Made by a program: the position numbers and the translations under genes. The notes beneath the pieces were generated by a model. The model was not told where the DNA came from. It searched no databases and was given only the letters and a program-made list of their open reading frames with translations. Source: Lunularia cruciata (taxonomy: Eukaryota; Streptophyta; Marchantiopsida; Lunulariales; Lunulariaceae). From it: a stretch of 64,000 nt of DNA. This document shows positions 23,910-32,839 of this stretch, piece by piece (positions within the stretch are counted from its first letter, which is position 1; the number at the start of each line of letters is the position of its first letter). The stretch spans positions 24,095,493 to 24,159,492 of the forward strand of contig OX419759.1 of NCBI GenBank assembly GCA_948567375.1, read 5' to 3'.

Positions 23910-26900
23910 TCAGAGTTCTTCAGTGGCATCATCCAAATCCCCTCCTGAGCTGAAGTCACTATCTCTTTCCTCCTCGGCTCCTGATCGCCTCTTGAAAAGT
24001 TTAACCCTTTTCCCTGCATATGGCAGACAATGTTTAGTACCATCAAGCTCTCGCACACTGTAGGTGGCATTCCCATGAACTTTGGTAACAACAAATGGGC
24101 CATGCCAACGGCGGGCAAACTTTTTGAGGGTCGAATGTTGTACGTCTAGATTGTTATCAGAAACCAGCACCCAATCCCCTTCATTGATAGGCATCGGTCG
24201 CAGTCGGTGAGTCTTGTCAAAGTATACTTTGTTCCTCAGCCGTGCTTCCTTCACCTTCTTGCGTGCCACTTGTATTCTCTGTGGTGTCAGGTTAAAGTGC
24301 TCGATCCTGCGCATTATCAACTCCTCTGTGGACACATTATCCTCCCATTGAACAGTTCTCCAACTAATGATGTCCTCTTCCACAGGCATAATAGGTAAGT
24401 GTCCTGATACTAACTCAGTAGGTGGCATCCCAGTTACCGAGCTGCAAGTTAACCTATCAGCCATAAGTGCTAAGGGCAGCAAATCAGGCCATCTGTATGT
24501 CTCACCTTGGCAAGCCTTCACCAAAGCATTCACTATTGGCGGATGACCTCGTTCACTCTTACCATTGGCTTCCAGATTGTAGGCAGTAGTCAGGTTCAGC
24601 TTGATATTGAACTTAGCAAAGAAGTCAGCTGCTTCCCTTGCATCCAATTCACCTCGATCTGCCCTCATCCGGTAGAAACATCCATGCCTGGCAATGATAT
24701 CCTCTAAGACAAACCGACACACCTGTTGGGTATGTGTAGATGACAATGCTCTTCCTTCCACATAATTAGACAAGTCTTCCCTAGCTAGTACTAGATATTT
24801 AGCTCCTCGGACTCCTAAAGGCATATGAACCAAGTCCAAAACCCACTGAAAATGGAGATTCAGCGGATAAGTAGGTTTCAACCCATCTTTGTGCCTTACC
24901 TTGGAGTAGATCTGACAGATTTCACAGGTTTCCACATACCGTCGTACCTCTGTATAAATACCTGGCCACCAGTACAAACCCCGGATGCGCTTGTATGTAC
25001 CCTGAACCCCACGGTGTCCGGCAGCATCCGCATCATGCGACTCCCGTAGCACTCTCTGCTTCGTCTCCTCATCTCCCAACACTCTCAATGGAACTTCAGA
25101 GCTGCCCTTGGGTCTTCGCCAAAGATACCCGTCCTTCAACAAGAATTTTCCCGATCTCCTTCTAATCTTCTCAAACTCCTCCCTGGTCCATTCGGAGTTC
25201 TTCTCTAGAGATCTAAGATACTTCCCAACAGCCAGAAGATCATCCTTGTATAGTTCTTCTCTAAAGGGTAAGTTCAAGTCCAGCTCATGCACATCCACCA
25301 TACAATCATTTTCAGCTCCTTCATAACATGCTCTAGACAACATATCAGCTACCGGATTGTCCTTCCCAGCTATGTACCTTAGCTCTGGATTAAACATCCG
25401 AATGAACGCTATCCATCGCAACATGGCAATGTCTGGAGTGTCACAGTTGGCAACCATTCCAAGCAGCGGCAAGCTATCTGTCTCTAGGATGACATAGGTC
25501 CCTATTAGGCAATTTCTATCCTGTCTTAGTGCTATCTTGGCACCCCACAATTCCCGTTTGATTTGAGGGTACCTCCGTTGCTGTTCCGTGAAGATCCTTG
25601 CTCCAAACCTTGCTGCAAATCTGTTGCCATTCTCATCGTCTTGGCCCACAGCCCAACCAGCAGCATAGGGACTTGAGTCAACCGTAACTATAATTGGTCG
25701 TCCACAGCGGTAGTCAAGCGGGTGGAGCACAGGTGGGTTCTGCAGCGCTTTCTTCAGTTTGGCCATAGCAACCGAATGTTCCAATCTCCAAACAAACCTG
25801 ATCCTTTTCCTCAAAAGCTGGTAGAGCGGCTCTGCAACATGAACAAAGTGCGGAATCCATATACGGTAGAAAACGCATGCCCCTAAGAACCTTCTTACCT
25901 CCTGAACTGAGGAACAGTCCTTGATCTTCCCTATTATGTCCACCTTTTCCGGATTTGGCTTCCTTCCATACGAGCCACACAGGTGTCCCACCACAAGGAT
26001 TTCTCCAAGTCCAAATGCCGACTTCTCTCCAAAGAGAGTCACCCCCGCTTCCATCAACCTTCTCAATATCGCCTCCACATCTTGAATATGATCCATGACA
26101 AACCTCCTAATACCTCCATCCACCAAAGTTTCATCTTTCTCGCTCTCTGTGCAGCCTTTGACAGGTATATCATCCAAGAATGGACGGGTTTTCTCAGGGA
26201 TAAAAGACTGCAAAATTTGATTCATAGCGCTTTGCATATGCGCCACAGAGTTAGTAGCCCCCATTGGGAGAGTGCACATACGCATCAGCCCTAATGGTGT
26301 TCGCATCGTGGTTATGTCCCGGCTCCCTTCAGCAAGCTGAAACTGATCATAACCTGAATACAAATCTCCTATAGAATAGATTGCCCTCCCTGCAAACTCC
26401 TCAGCAAACTCATCCACAGCCGGTCCAACACCAGAATTCCGGATTGTTACCTTATTTGGCGGTTGCATATCTTGTATGAACCGCAACTTACCATTCTTCT
26501 TCCGAACGGTAAACCAACGATTTGAGTATGGCGCTTCTGAAGGTTCTAAAATCTTTGCCTGAACTTTCTCCTTCAGTAGTTCTATCAGCTGGGGCAGAAG
26601 CGCCTTTGGCACTGGTATTGGCCTCAGATCCCACGGTACATGCGGAACTGTGAAAATTATCATCGGTGTGATTTCCTGCAGGTTCACACACCCAATCTCC
26701 TCGATCTTGAAAGCAAAAGCCTTCCCGCACTTCCCAATCATTTCCTTGAATGCACGGTGCTCAACTTCTATGAGCAATCCATCCCCTCCGACCGTAAGCT
26801 CATCCAAGGTCTCTTTAGTAAACAAATGACCAATATCCTTTTCCTGCCTCAGTCTCGGTTCCTCTCTGGTCCTACGCATCAAATCAGAAGCATCCAATGG

Positions 26901-27332
26901 CAATGGGACAGCAATAGGACGAACCTTTTTGTCCACTGTTTTGTACTTAGTGTCACATCTCACTTCATGAACCAACTTTGAAAGTGTTTCATGAAGCTCC
27001 TTTCCTATCTCAATCACGGGTTTTCCTTTCTCCATTGCTCTGATCACCTTCTGGACTGCCCTACCTTCTCCCCAATCCTCCAACAATCCAATGATAGTCT
27101 CGCTATCATCCATTTCCCTTGCTGTTTTCAGAATTCTCTCTTTCCTTTTCATTCTCTTCTGCAAAATTCCCGTGGTACTCCCTACATGTGCAAAGCAAAC
27201 AGTTCTACCACTCTGGATTCCCACATAGGTCCTATCAAAACAGTCCTCCTCACTGATCTCTTGCGGTGGAATGTAGCATAGGGCGCCTTGTCCCCCCACC
27301 TTCTCTGACAAGACGCCTAGTGGAAACCCCAC
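23910..27332 (-). CDS. Element B pol: RT, RNase H, integrase (expressed by -1 frameshift)
   Basis: This uninterrupted frame of 1140 codons copies element RNA into DNA and integrates it. RT shows YSIGDLYSGYDQF and the catalytic RPFLDDIPVKG. RNase H shows VTVDSSPYAAGW, KRELWGAKIAL and LETDSLPLLG. The integrase zinc module is HDADAAGHRGVQGTY with CEICQIY. The core has VLDLVHMP, RADRGELDA and the Glu in NGKSERGH. No chromodomain follows; the tail is acidic (ERDSDFSSGGDLDDATEEL). It overlaps the protease frame by about 16 nt in the -1 frame and has no good ATG at its start, so frameshift expression is expected. It appears intact. Confidence 0.9.
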   Translation of the reverse strand: MGFPLGVLSEKVGGQGALCYIPPQEISEEDCFDRTYVGIQSGRTVCFAHVGSTTGILQKRMKRKERILKTAREMDDSETIIGLLEDWGEGRAVQKVIRAMEKGKPVIEIGKELHETLSKLVHEVRCDTKYKTVDKKVRPIAVPLPLDASDLMRRTREEPRLRQEKDIGHLFTKETLDELTVGGDGLLIEVEHRAFKEMIGKCGKAFAFKIEEIGCVNLQEITPMIIFTVPHVPWDLRPIPVPKALLPQLIELLKEKVQAKILEPSEAPYSNRWFTVRKKNGKLRFIQDMQPPNKVTIRNSGVGPAVDEFAEEFAGRAIYSIGDLYSGYDQFQLAEGSRDITTMRTPLGLMRMCTLPMGATNSVAHMQSAMNQILQSFIPEKTRPFLDDIPVKGCTESEKDETLVDGGIRRFVMDHIQDVEAILRRLMEAGVTLFGEKSAFGLGEILVVGHLCGSYGRKPNPEKVDIIGKIKDCSSVQEVRRFLGACVFYRIWIPHFVHVAEPLYQLLRKRIRFVWRLEHSVAMAKLKKALQNPPVLHPLDYRCGRPIIVTVDSSPYAAGWAVGQDDENGNRFAARFGARIFTEQQRRYPQIKRELWGAKIALRQDRNCLIGTYVILETDSLPLLGMVANCDTPDIAMLRWIAFIRMFNPELRYIAGKDNPVADMLSRACYEGAENDCMVDVHELDLNLPFREELYKDDLLAVGKYLRSLEKNSEWTREEFEKIRRRSGKFLLKDGYLWRRPKGSSEVPLRVLGDEETKQRVLRESHDADAAGHRGVQGTYKRIRGLYWWPGIYTEVRRYVETCEICQIYSKVRHKDGLKPTYPLNLHFQWVLDLVHMPLGVRGAKYLVLAREDLSNYVEGRALSSTHTQQVCRFVLEDIIARHGCFYRMRADRGELDAREAADFFAKFNIKLNLTTAYNLEANGKSERGHPPIVNALVKACQGETYRWPDLLPLALMADRLTCSSVTGMPPTELVSGHLPIMPVEEDIISWRTVQWEDNVSTEELIMRRIEHFNLTPQRIQVARKKVKEARLRNKVYFDKTHRLRPMPINEGDWVLVSDNNLDVQHSTLKKFARRWHGPFVVTKVHGNATYSVRELDGTKHCLPYAGKRVKLFKRRSGAEEERDSDFSSGGDLDDATEEL

Positions 27333-28687
27333 CTTCCAATAGGCTTTTCTGGATCCCTTAACTCTCTCCTGTTCCTGTCGCTGCCCGGCAACACAGTAGG
27401 GAATTGCACTATTCTGGTCCCATTCTGACTTCTAACCTTCGCCACATGAGTCCCATCATTCAGAACTTTGCTCTCCATTCTAAACTGAGTAATGAAGGGC
27501 TGTCCTAGGATCACTGGGTAGGGCAAGGTATCATGCACGAACACATTAATAGGCTCTACCACATTCCCTATCTTGATTTTGACATCCGGACAAGCTCCCC
27601 ACAATGCATTTCTGGTTCTATTCACTGAGTTTACCTTCCAATCAATGTCACAATCCACCTTCCATCGCCCTTCATCGTAGACCACCTTTGACACGAGATT
27701 GACTTCAGATCCGGAATCAATCAGCGCTCTCACCGGTGCTTTCACTCCTTGTATCTCGATCTCACACTCGCTGCAACTTCTTGCCCAAAAAGAGTCTTGA
27801 ACCTCCTCTGACAAGGGCACAAATGACTTCTCATCCTCAAGAGCAGCATCATAGACACGTGCTTCTCGGGTCTCATCCTCTGGTTTTTCCTGTTCAAGCT
27901 CAAGCCCGAAAGTCCCCACCTCTCCTTCAGCCTCACTCCCGTCCTCGTACAACAAGGATGTGTGCGGTCCTTCCTTGTAGAATCGTTTCTTCTTTGCCTT
28001 GACAAGGATAAGGTCCTGCACATCCTTCCTCAAGCTACCAAAGAACTCTTCATTTGTGAAACCCCTCACCTCCTGTTTCCAGAACTTTTTGGCAATCTCT
28101 TGCGGATCCAGTTCCATTTCTATGTCCCGGCTCAACAGCCAACCCGGCCCCTTCCTAGGAGATCTCTCTCCTGGCTTCTGGTTCGCTGCCCCTTCTGTGT
28201 CCATCCGTGACTCTTCTCCAACGCCCAAATTCTGATCCCTGCTCTTTTGTGCATCACTGAACTGCACCTCTTTCCTTCTAACCTGCCTCCTCTCCGGTTC
28301 CACTCGCTGTTGCTTTTCCCTTGGCTGCCCTTCACTATCTACCCGTTGATCAGATTTTCGTTTCTCTTCCACCATAGCATCCCAAGTGGCACCAACTTCA
28401 GCAATGATGGCAGTTATTACCACCGGCACATCCCACCCTGATTTCCTCCGGACCTGCTCTGCTAGTCTCTTCTTCTCAACTTCTCCTAGGTCTGCACAAT
28501 TCTTCACTTCACTCATTGCACTATACACACCAGGCTCAAATGCAGCGACTGCCATACTTACTTCACGTTTGCCCATGTGTCTTTCCAGCAGAGCCTTCAT
28601 CCCTCCCCTATTACCATTTAGCGGTATTGGCTCCCCAGTATCATAGAAGGCTATCTTCTTCATCCCGGGTTCTCCAACAAACTTCAC
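27317..28687 (-). CDS. Element B protease ORF with long N-terminal extension
   Basis: This frame of 456 codons follows gag directly in the same frame after one TAG (28690-28688). The C-terminal half has the retropepsin active site ALIDSGSEVNLVS and the flap-distal block YPVILGQPFITQF. The N-terminal 250 residues are charged and Lys/Glu/Arg-rich with no domain I recognise. It ends at TAG 27319-27317, just after the slippery site. Protease processes the polyprotein. Whether the TAG is a readthrough signal or a CAG-to-TAG mutation cannot be told from one copy. Confidence 0.8.
   Translation of the reverse strand: MKFVGEPGMKKIAFYDTGEPIPLNGNRGGMKALLERHMGKREVSMAVAAFEPGVYSAMSEVKNCADLGEVEKKRLAEQVRRKSGWDVPVVITAIIAEVGATWDAMVEEKRKSDQRVDSEGQPREKQQRVEPERRQVRRKEVQFSDAQKSRDQNLGVGEESRMDTEGAANQKPGERSPRKGPGWLLSRDIEMELDPQEIAKKFWKQEVRGFTNEEFFGSLRKDVQDLILVKAKKKRFYKEGPHTSLLYEDGSEAEGEVGTFGLELEQEKPEDETREARVYDAALEDEKSFVPLSEEVQDSFWARSCSECEIEIQGVKAPVRALIDSGSEVNLVSKVVYDEGRWKVDCDIDWKVNSVNRTRNALWGACPDVKIKIGNVVEPINVFVHDTLPYPVILGQPFITQFRMESKVLNDGTHVAKVRSQNGTRIVQFPTVLPGSDRNRRELRDPEKPIGRWGFH
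27323..27329 (-). promoter_or_regulatory. Probable -1 ribosomal frameshift slippery site GGGTTTC
   Basis: In the protease frame the mRNA reads TGG GGT TTC CAC TAG. G GGT TTC fits the X XXY YYZ slippery pattern, and slipping back by one base gives GGG TTT C, the exact pol frame. It lies two codons before the protease stop, inside the short overlap of the two frames. I have not folded the downstream RNA for a stimulating structure. Confidence 0.65.
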
Positions 28688-29656
28688 CTACTGTTTGCGT
28701 ACTGCTTCTGATAGCTCTTGGCAGTCCCTTTTGGCATGACTCTTACTGTCACACCACATGCACCCATAGGGTTGCCTCCTCTCTCCATCTGTCCTTGCAG
28801 TGCTACTCCCACTCTGCAACTGGTCGACCTTGGTGGTCAGAATCTTCAACCCCTCCATCAGTCGCGAGATCTCATCTACTGCTCCTTCTTTGGGCATCTC
28901 ACTCACTCGCTGCCCCTCCTTCCCTCTCCCGGACCCAACCACATTACTCCGAATAGGCGCTTTGGCTATTGCTTCTTCATCCAGCTCTCTCTGCCTCCGC
29001 CTGCGGCTTACCCAGACAACCGCCTCCTCAATCTTTCCCCACTCTACCGCTCCCAACCGATCAGGCTGGAGCAAATCGAGTGCATACTCCAACTCATCCC
29101 GCAAATGACTATCCGCAGCTCGTAGAAAGTAGTTAGACCTCTGTAGTCTAATGGCCTCAGCTTCACAAGCTGACAGATGCCCCAGTCTCTTGTTAAACTC
29201 TCTTAGGAGATCTTGAGGGCCCAAGTTTTTACTCCTATCGTTCACCCAATCCAAGAACATGGCCTGGGTGACCCAATCTGCATCCTGCAGCAAGAATTCC
29301 TCTTTCATCATCTGGGAGAACTCCTCCCATGTCTCTGCCCCTCTCACCAAGCCCTCAACCACCCTCCTAATTTCGAGCTCAGCCAACGTAGGAAACCTAG
29401 CAATGGCAATGTTCTCATCCAGATCATGAAGCTTAACCTCTCTCCAGTAGACCTTCAGGTACTTGGTCACATCCTTACCATCAAATTCCCCTTGCTGATC
29501 TACCACAGCGCGCAAACACTTCGTGACTTGTGAAGACTGCGCTCTCACCTTGTCTCTTTCTTCATCTTGATCCTTCATGGATCTCATGGTTGCCATGACA
29601 ATAAGTGAGATCTCCTGTTCCCTTGTCATAGCTGAAGATGAAGCCTCTGGGCCCAT
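28688..29656 (-). CDS. Element B gag
   Basis: Gag forms the virus-like particle that packages element RNA. The ATG at 29656 (MGPEASSSAMTREQE) is the best start, about 110 nt after the primer site; the frame is also open further upstream. The product is about 322 residues. The capsid-like core includes KYLKVYWREVKLHDLDEN and ETWEEFSQMMKEEFLL. A CCHC knuckle (CMWCDSKSHAKRDC) lies near the C-terminus. It ends with TAG and the same frame continues into the protease ORF. Confidence 0.85.
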   Translation of the reverse strand: MGPEASSSAMTREQEISLIVMATMRSMKDQDEERDKVRAQSSQVTKCLRAVVDQQGEFDGKDVTKYLKVYWREVKLHDLDENIAIARFPTLAELEIRRVVEGLVRGAETWEEFSQMMKEEFLLQDADWVTQAMFLDWVNDRSKNLGPQDLLREFNKRLGHLSACEAEAIRLQRSNYFLRAADSHLRDELEYALDLLQPDRLGAVEWGKIEEAVVWVSRRRRQRELDEEAIAKAPIRSNVVGSGRGKEGQRVSEMPKEGAVDEISRLMEGLKILTTKVDQLQSGSSTARTDGERRQPYGCMWCDSKSHAKRDCQELSEAVRKQ

Positions 29657-29764
29657 CTCTACCTCAACACAGCTCACTCCTGTCCACTTAGATTAGTCCA
29701 ATCTGTCCTTGTTCCCTTCCCCAACTCCAACTAGTCGTAACCTCTAAGCACAAGCCTCAAGATT

Positions 29765-29781
29765 CCCCAGCATGGTCGCCA
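29765..29781 (-). other. Primer-binding site of element B
   Basis: On the - strand TGGCGACCATGCTGGGG lies four bases after the LTR end. Its position and TGG start fit a tRNA primer site. It resembles the TGGCGCC-type sites of some plant Ty3 elements rather than the initiator-Met type used by array C. Confidence 0.75.
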
Positions 29782-29785
29782 CTTA

Positions 29786-32663
29786 TGTCATGGGGAACAT
29801 TTGGTCTCGAGAGTGCACCGAGCACATGGTTGCTTGTGCTTAGTTTTCCCTACTGTCCTTCTTTTGGGTCTTTCCCATGGACTGACATTCCTTCCCTACT
29901 CCTGGTTTGTCGGGAATTTGTCTCTATATGAACCTGTTGTTTCAGTTTCCCTAAGGTTGGCTCTCCCTGAAGGTTTTGTTTTATCCTTGACTTTCATAAA
30001 TTTAATCTTGTCATGCTAGTCTGGTGTTATGGTTTCTACCTCTGCCTGGTCTCATATTCTATTTTCACGTCAGGTTCAAGCTATGGTTCGGGATCTGGCA
30101 ATTCATAGACCTAGGTCAGGTGGCCCTTTAATAAAATAAAAGAAACAACAACTGAGTGATCTAACCAAACATAAACCCGGGCCTCCAGATCATTTACTTA
30201 GGCTATTCACATGGACCGGACTGAGAGTTCCTAGAATGGAGTTTTCCTCAACTCTAGTCACAATTCATAACACAATCCGCTTCTAAGATTTATCATTCAC
30301 AGGAGTTTCAACAACAACGTTCACAAGGTTGGATAAGTCAAATAGTTCTAGTCAAGACAATGCCTACCCTAAGGTTGCAACTGATCATCAACTCAGCCGG
30401 CAGTTCACATATATTCTGTCCGGCAGCAGGCAAGGCAATTCACCCTCCGAACCTCTTCATTCTCCTATGCCCTGTTTTGCATATCAGATTCACTCCATTC
30501 AGACAGGCCAACCAACTTCAAATCTTTCTTGCCTTTGTTCCAGATGAGCTGAGCCACCCTGAAATTCTCCTCCTTTTCTTCCTGACTAGCTCCTATCACT
30601 GCCTGTTCAGTCACTCTTCACAACATCTTCCCAAAAAAAATTATATCTTTCTTCTTCGCTCCTATCCTCACCTTCGGGAGATTATCCTTTGGCAACTTCT
30701 GCAGCAAATCCCCTTCAGACCTGCGAAAATTCCTCTTCAATTCTGTCCCTCAACACTCTATCAACATTTTCACACTGAAATCTCTCTTCCTCAGTCCTGT
30801 TCTCACCTTCGTGAGAGTTTCTTTTGCTACTCTTGCAGCCTGCCCTTCAGACCTGCGAAAATTCTCTTTCCAATTCTGTCCCTCAACACTCTATCAACAT
30901 TTTCACACATAAATCCCTCTTCCTCAATCCTGTTCTCACCTTTGTGAGAGTTTCTTTTGCTACTCCTGCAGCCTGCCCTTCAGACCTGCGAAAATTGCCC
31001 TTCTGTCCAAGCACTTCCTCTCCTGCACATTTGTTCATTCCTTCAAGAAGAAACCTTTCTCTCCCCTGCACTCTCAAGTCCCTAACAGTACCTGCTAAAA
31101 TTGTCTTCTTGCAACCTCACCAACCACTTCACATTGCTGCAAAATTTGTCTTCGTGCAGCCCTCACAAACCCCTTCACAGTCCTGCAAAAATTGCCTTCT
31201 TGAAACACTTTCTGCCCTACACTTTCAAGCCCTCACATTCCTGCGAAAATTGCCTTCATGCACCTCACCAAAACCCATCACAGTCCTGCGAAAATTGCCT
31301 TCTTGAAACACTTTCTGCCCTGCACTTTCAAGCCCTCACATTCCTGCAAAATTTGCCTTCATGCACCTCACCAAAACCCATCACAGTCCTGCAAAAATTG
31401 CCTTCATGAAACACTTTCTGCCTGCACTTTCAAGCCCTCACATTCCTGCAAAAATTGCCTTCATGCACCTCACCAAAACCCATCACAGTCCTGCGAAAAT
31501 TGCCTTCATGAAAACACTTTCTGCCCTGCACTTTCAAGCCCTCACATTCCTGCGAAAATTGCCTTCATGCACCTCACCAAAACCCATCACAGTCCTGCAA
31601 AAATTGCCTTCATGAAAACACTTTCTGCCCTGCACTTTCAAGCCCTCACATTCCTGCGAAAATTGCCTTCATGCACCTCACCAAAACCCATCACAGTCCT
31701 GCAAAAATTGCCTTCATGAAAACACTTTCTGCCCTGCACTTTCACATTTCAAAAATTCCTCTCCTGGTCCAAGCACAGTCCTGCACTCTCACATTTCAGA
31801 ATTCCTCTCCTGGTCCAAACACAGCCTGCACTCTCAGATTTTGAAATTGCTCTCCTGGTCCAAGCACAGCCCTGCACTCTCACATTTCGAAATTGCTCTC
31901 CTGTCCAACTCAAAATTCCTGGCCCTGATTGTTCCTCTTCCACCCTTCAGTTCTCGAGAAATTTTCTCCCCTGCACTCTCAAGCCCTCCTGTCCAACTCG
32001 AAAATCCTCTCCTGTGTGTGTTCCTCTTCTACCCTTCAGTTCTCAAGAAATTTTCTCCCCTGCACTCTCAAGCCCTCCTGTCCAACTCGAAAATCCTCTC
32101 CTGTGTGTGTTCCTCTTCCACCCTTCAGTTCTCGAGAAATTTTCTCCCCTGCACTCTCAAGCCCTCCTGTCCAACTCGAAAATCCTCTCCTGTGTGTGTT
32201 CCTCTTCCACCCTTCAGTTCTCGAGAAATTTTCTCCCCTGCACTCTCAAGCCCTCCTGTCCAACTCGAAAATCCTCTCCTGTGTGTGTTCCTCTTCCACC
32301 CTTCAGTTCTCGAGAAATTTTCTCCCCTGCACTCTCAAGCCCTCCTGTCCAACTCGAAATTTATTTTTTTTTCTGATTTTTTTTTTCTGTCCCTAAAAAG
32401 CCTTCATGACTACTCCTTTCTTCTCCCAAAATTTTCTGCCACTCCTCTCGAAATCCTCTGCCAAACCCTCTCTAAATCTTTTGGCATTTTGTGAAAACCC
32501 TCAGCCCTTCTCTGTCTCCTCACTTTCTCCCAAAACAAGATAGCAAAACCACACCCGAGATATATTATCATAAATCCCTGTTCCTTACAACAAATAAAAG
32601 AGAAAAGAAAATTCATCACACCAAAAGCCTCAAGGGTACATGTGGGCTATTTTCCCGACGACA
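29786..32663 (-). repeat. 5' LTR of element B, full length (2878 bp)
   Basis: In + orientation it runs TGTCATGGGG...CGACGACA, with short inverted termini. It is flanked on one side by the primer site and on the other by LTR sequence of element A. It contains the same two tandem arrays as the 3' LTR. The left 418 bp (29786-30203) have no counterpart in the truncated 3' LTR. Confidence 0.9.
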
Positions 32664-32835
32664 ACGGTGCGAACGGTGCAAAGTGACGGTGGGCCCCACC
32701 GTGAAGTCAGTACCCCGAACACAAAATCTAACCGTCGGAAAGTAGTCCCTGAGAAACTGCTAGAATAACTCTAACTACCATCACTGGAACTCCAGTGTTT
32801 GAGCATCTAGATGCGGAACTACAAATGGCGTGACA
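32664..32835 (-). repeat. 5' LTR remnant of element A
   Basis: It matches 12799-12952 with few differences plus an 18-bp addition. It ends with GCGTGACA followed by the target duplicate AATT. Element B entered the LTR at its inner edge (ACGGTGCG). Confidence 0.8.
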
Positions 32836-32839
32836 AATT

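Larger units (their letters stand above)
21391..32663 (-). mobile_element. Element B: Ty3/gypsy retrotransposon with 2.9 kb LTRs
   Basis: The two LTR copies at 21391-23848 and 29786-32663 bracket gag, protease and pol on the - strand. Outside the tandem arrays the copies differ at only a handful of positions, mostly transitions, so the insertion looks recent. A primer-binding site lies next to the 5' LTR (29765-29781) and a polypurine tract (GGTGGGGGTGGA) next to the 3' LTR (23849-23862). The 5' LTR abuts LTR sequence of element A at 32664. The 3' LTR lacks its last 418 bp and joins the element A leader, so a deletion followed insertion. The pol motifs (FLDDIPVKG, RRFVMDH) resemble, from memory, fungal-type Ty3 elements more than common angiosperm lineages. 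Confidence 0.85.
12433..32835 (-). mobile_element. Element A: Ty3/gypsy retrotransposon carrying a DNMT3-like methyltransferase, with element B nested in its 5' LTR
   Basis: The insertion starts on the - strand with TGTCACGCC (at 32835) and ends with GCACGACA (at 12433). It is flanked on both sides by AATT (12429-12432 and 32836-32839). Joining the flanks gives continuous gag sequence of element C, matching its paralogue in unit 3 near 37900. Without element B the remaining length is about 9.1 kb. The content is one LTR of 520 bp, a single-frame gag-pol with methyltransferase and PHD-like finger, a leader, and the outer 172 bp of the other LTR. The rest of the 5' LTR and the primer site are missing at the 21390/21391 junction. 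An alternative is that these LTRs belong to a separate element into which the gag-pol element moved, but the termini and target duplication favour one unit. Confidence 0.7.

Noticed and set aside
23827-29533. + strand open frames opposite element B pol, protease and gag
   Set aside because: They are antisense shadows of intact - strand frames.
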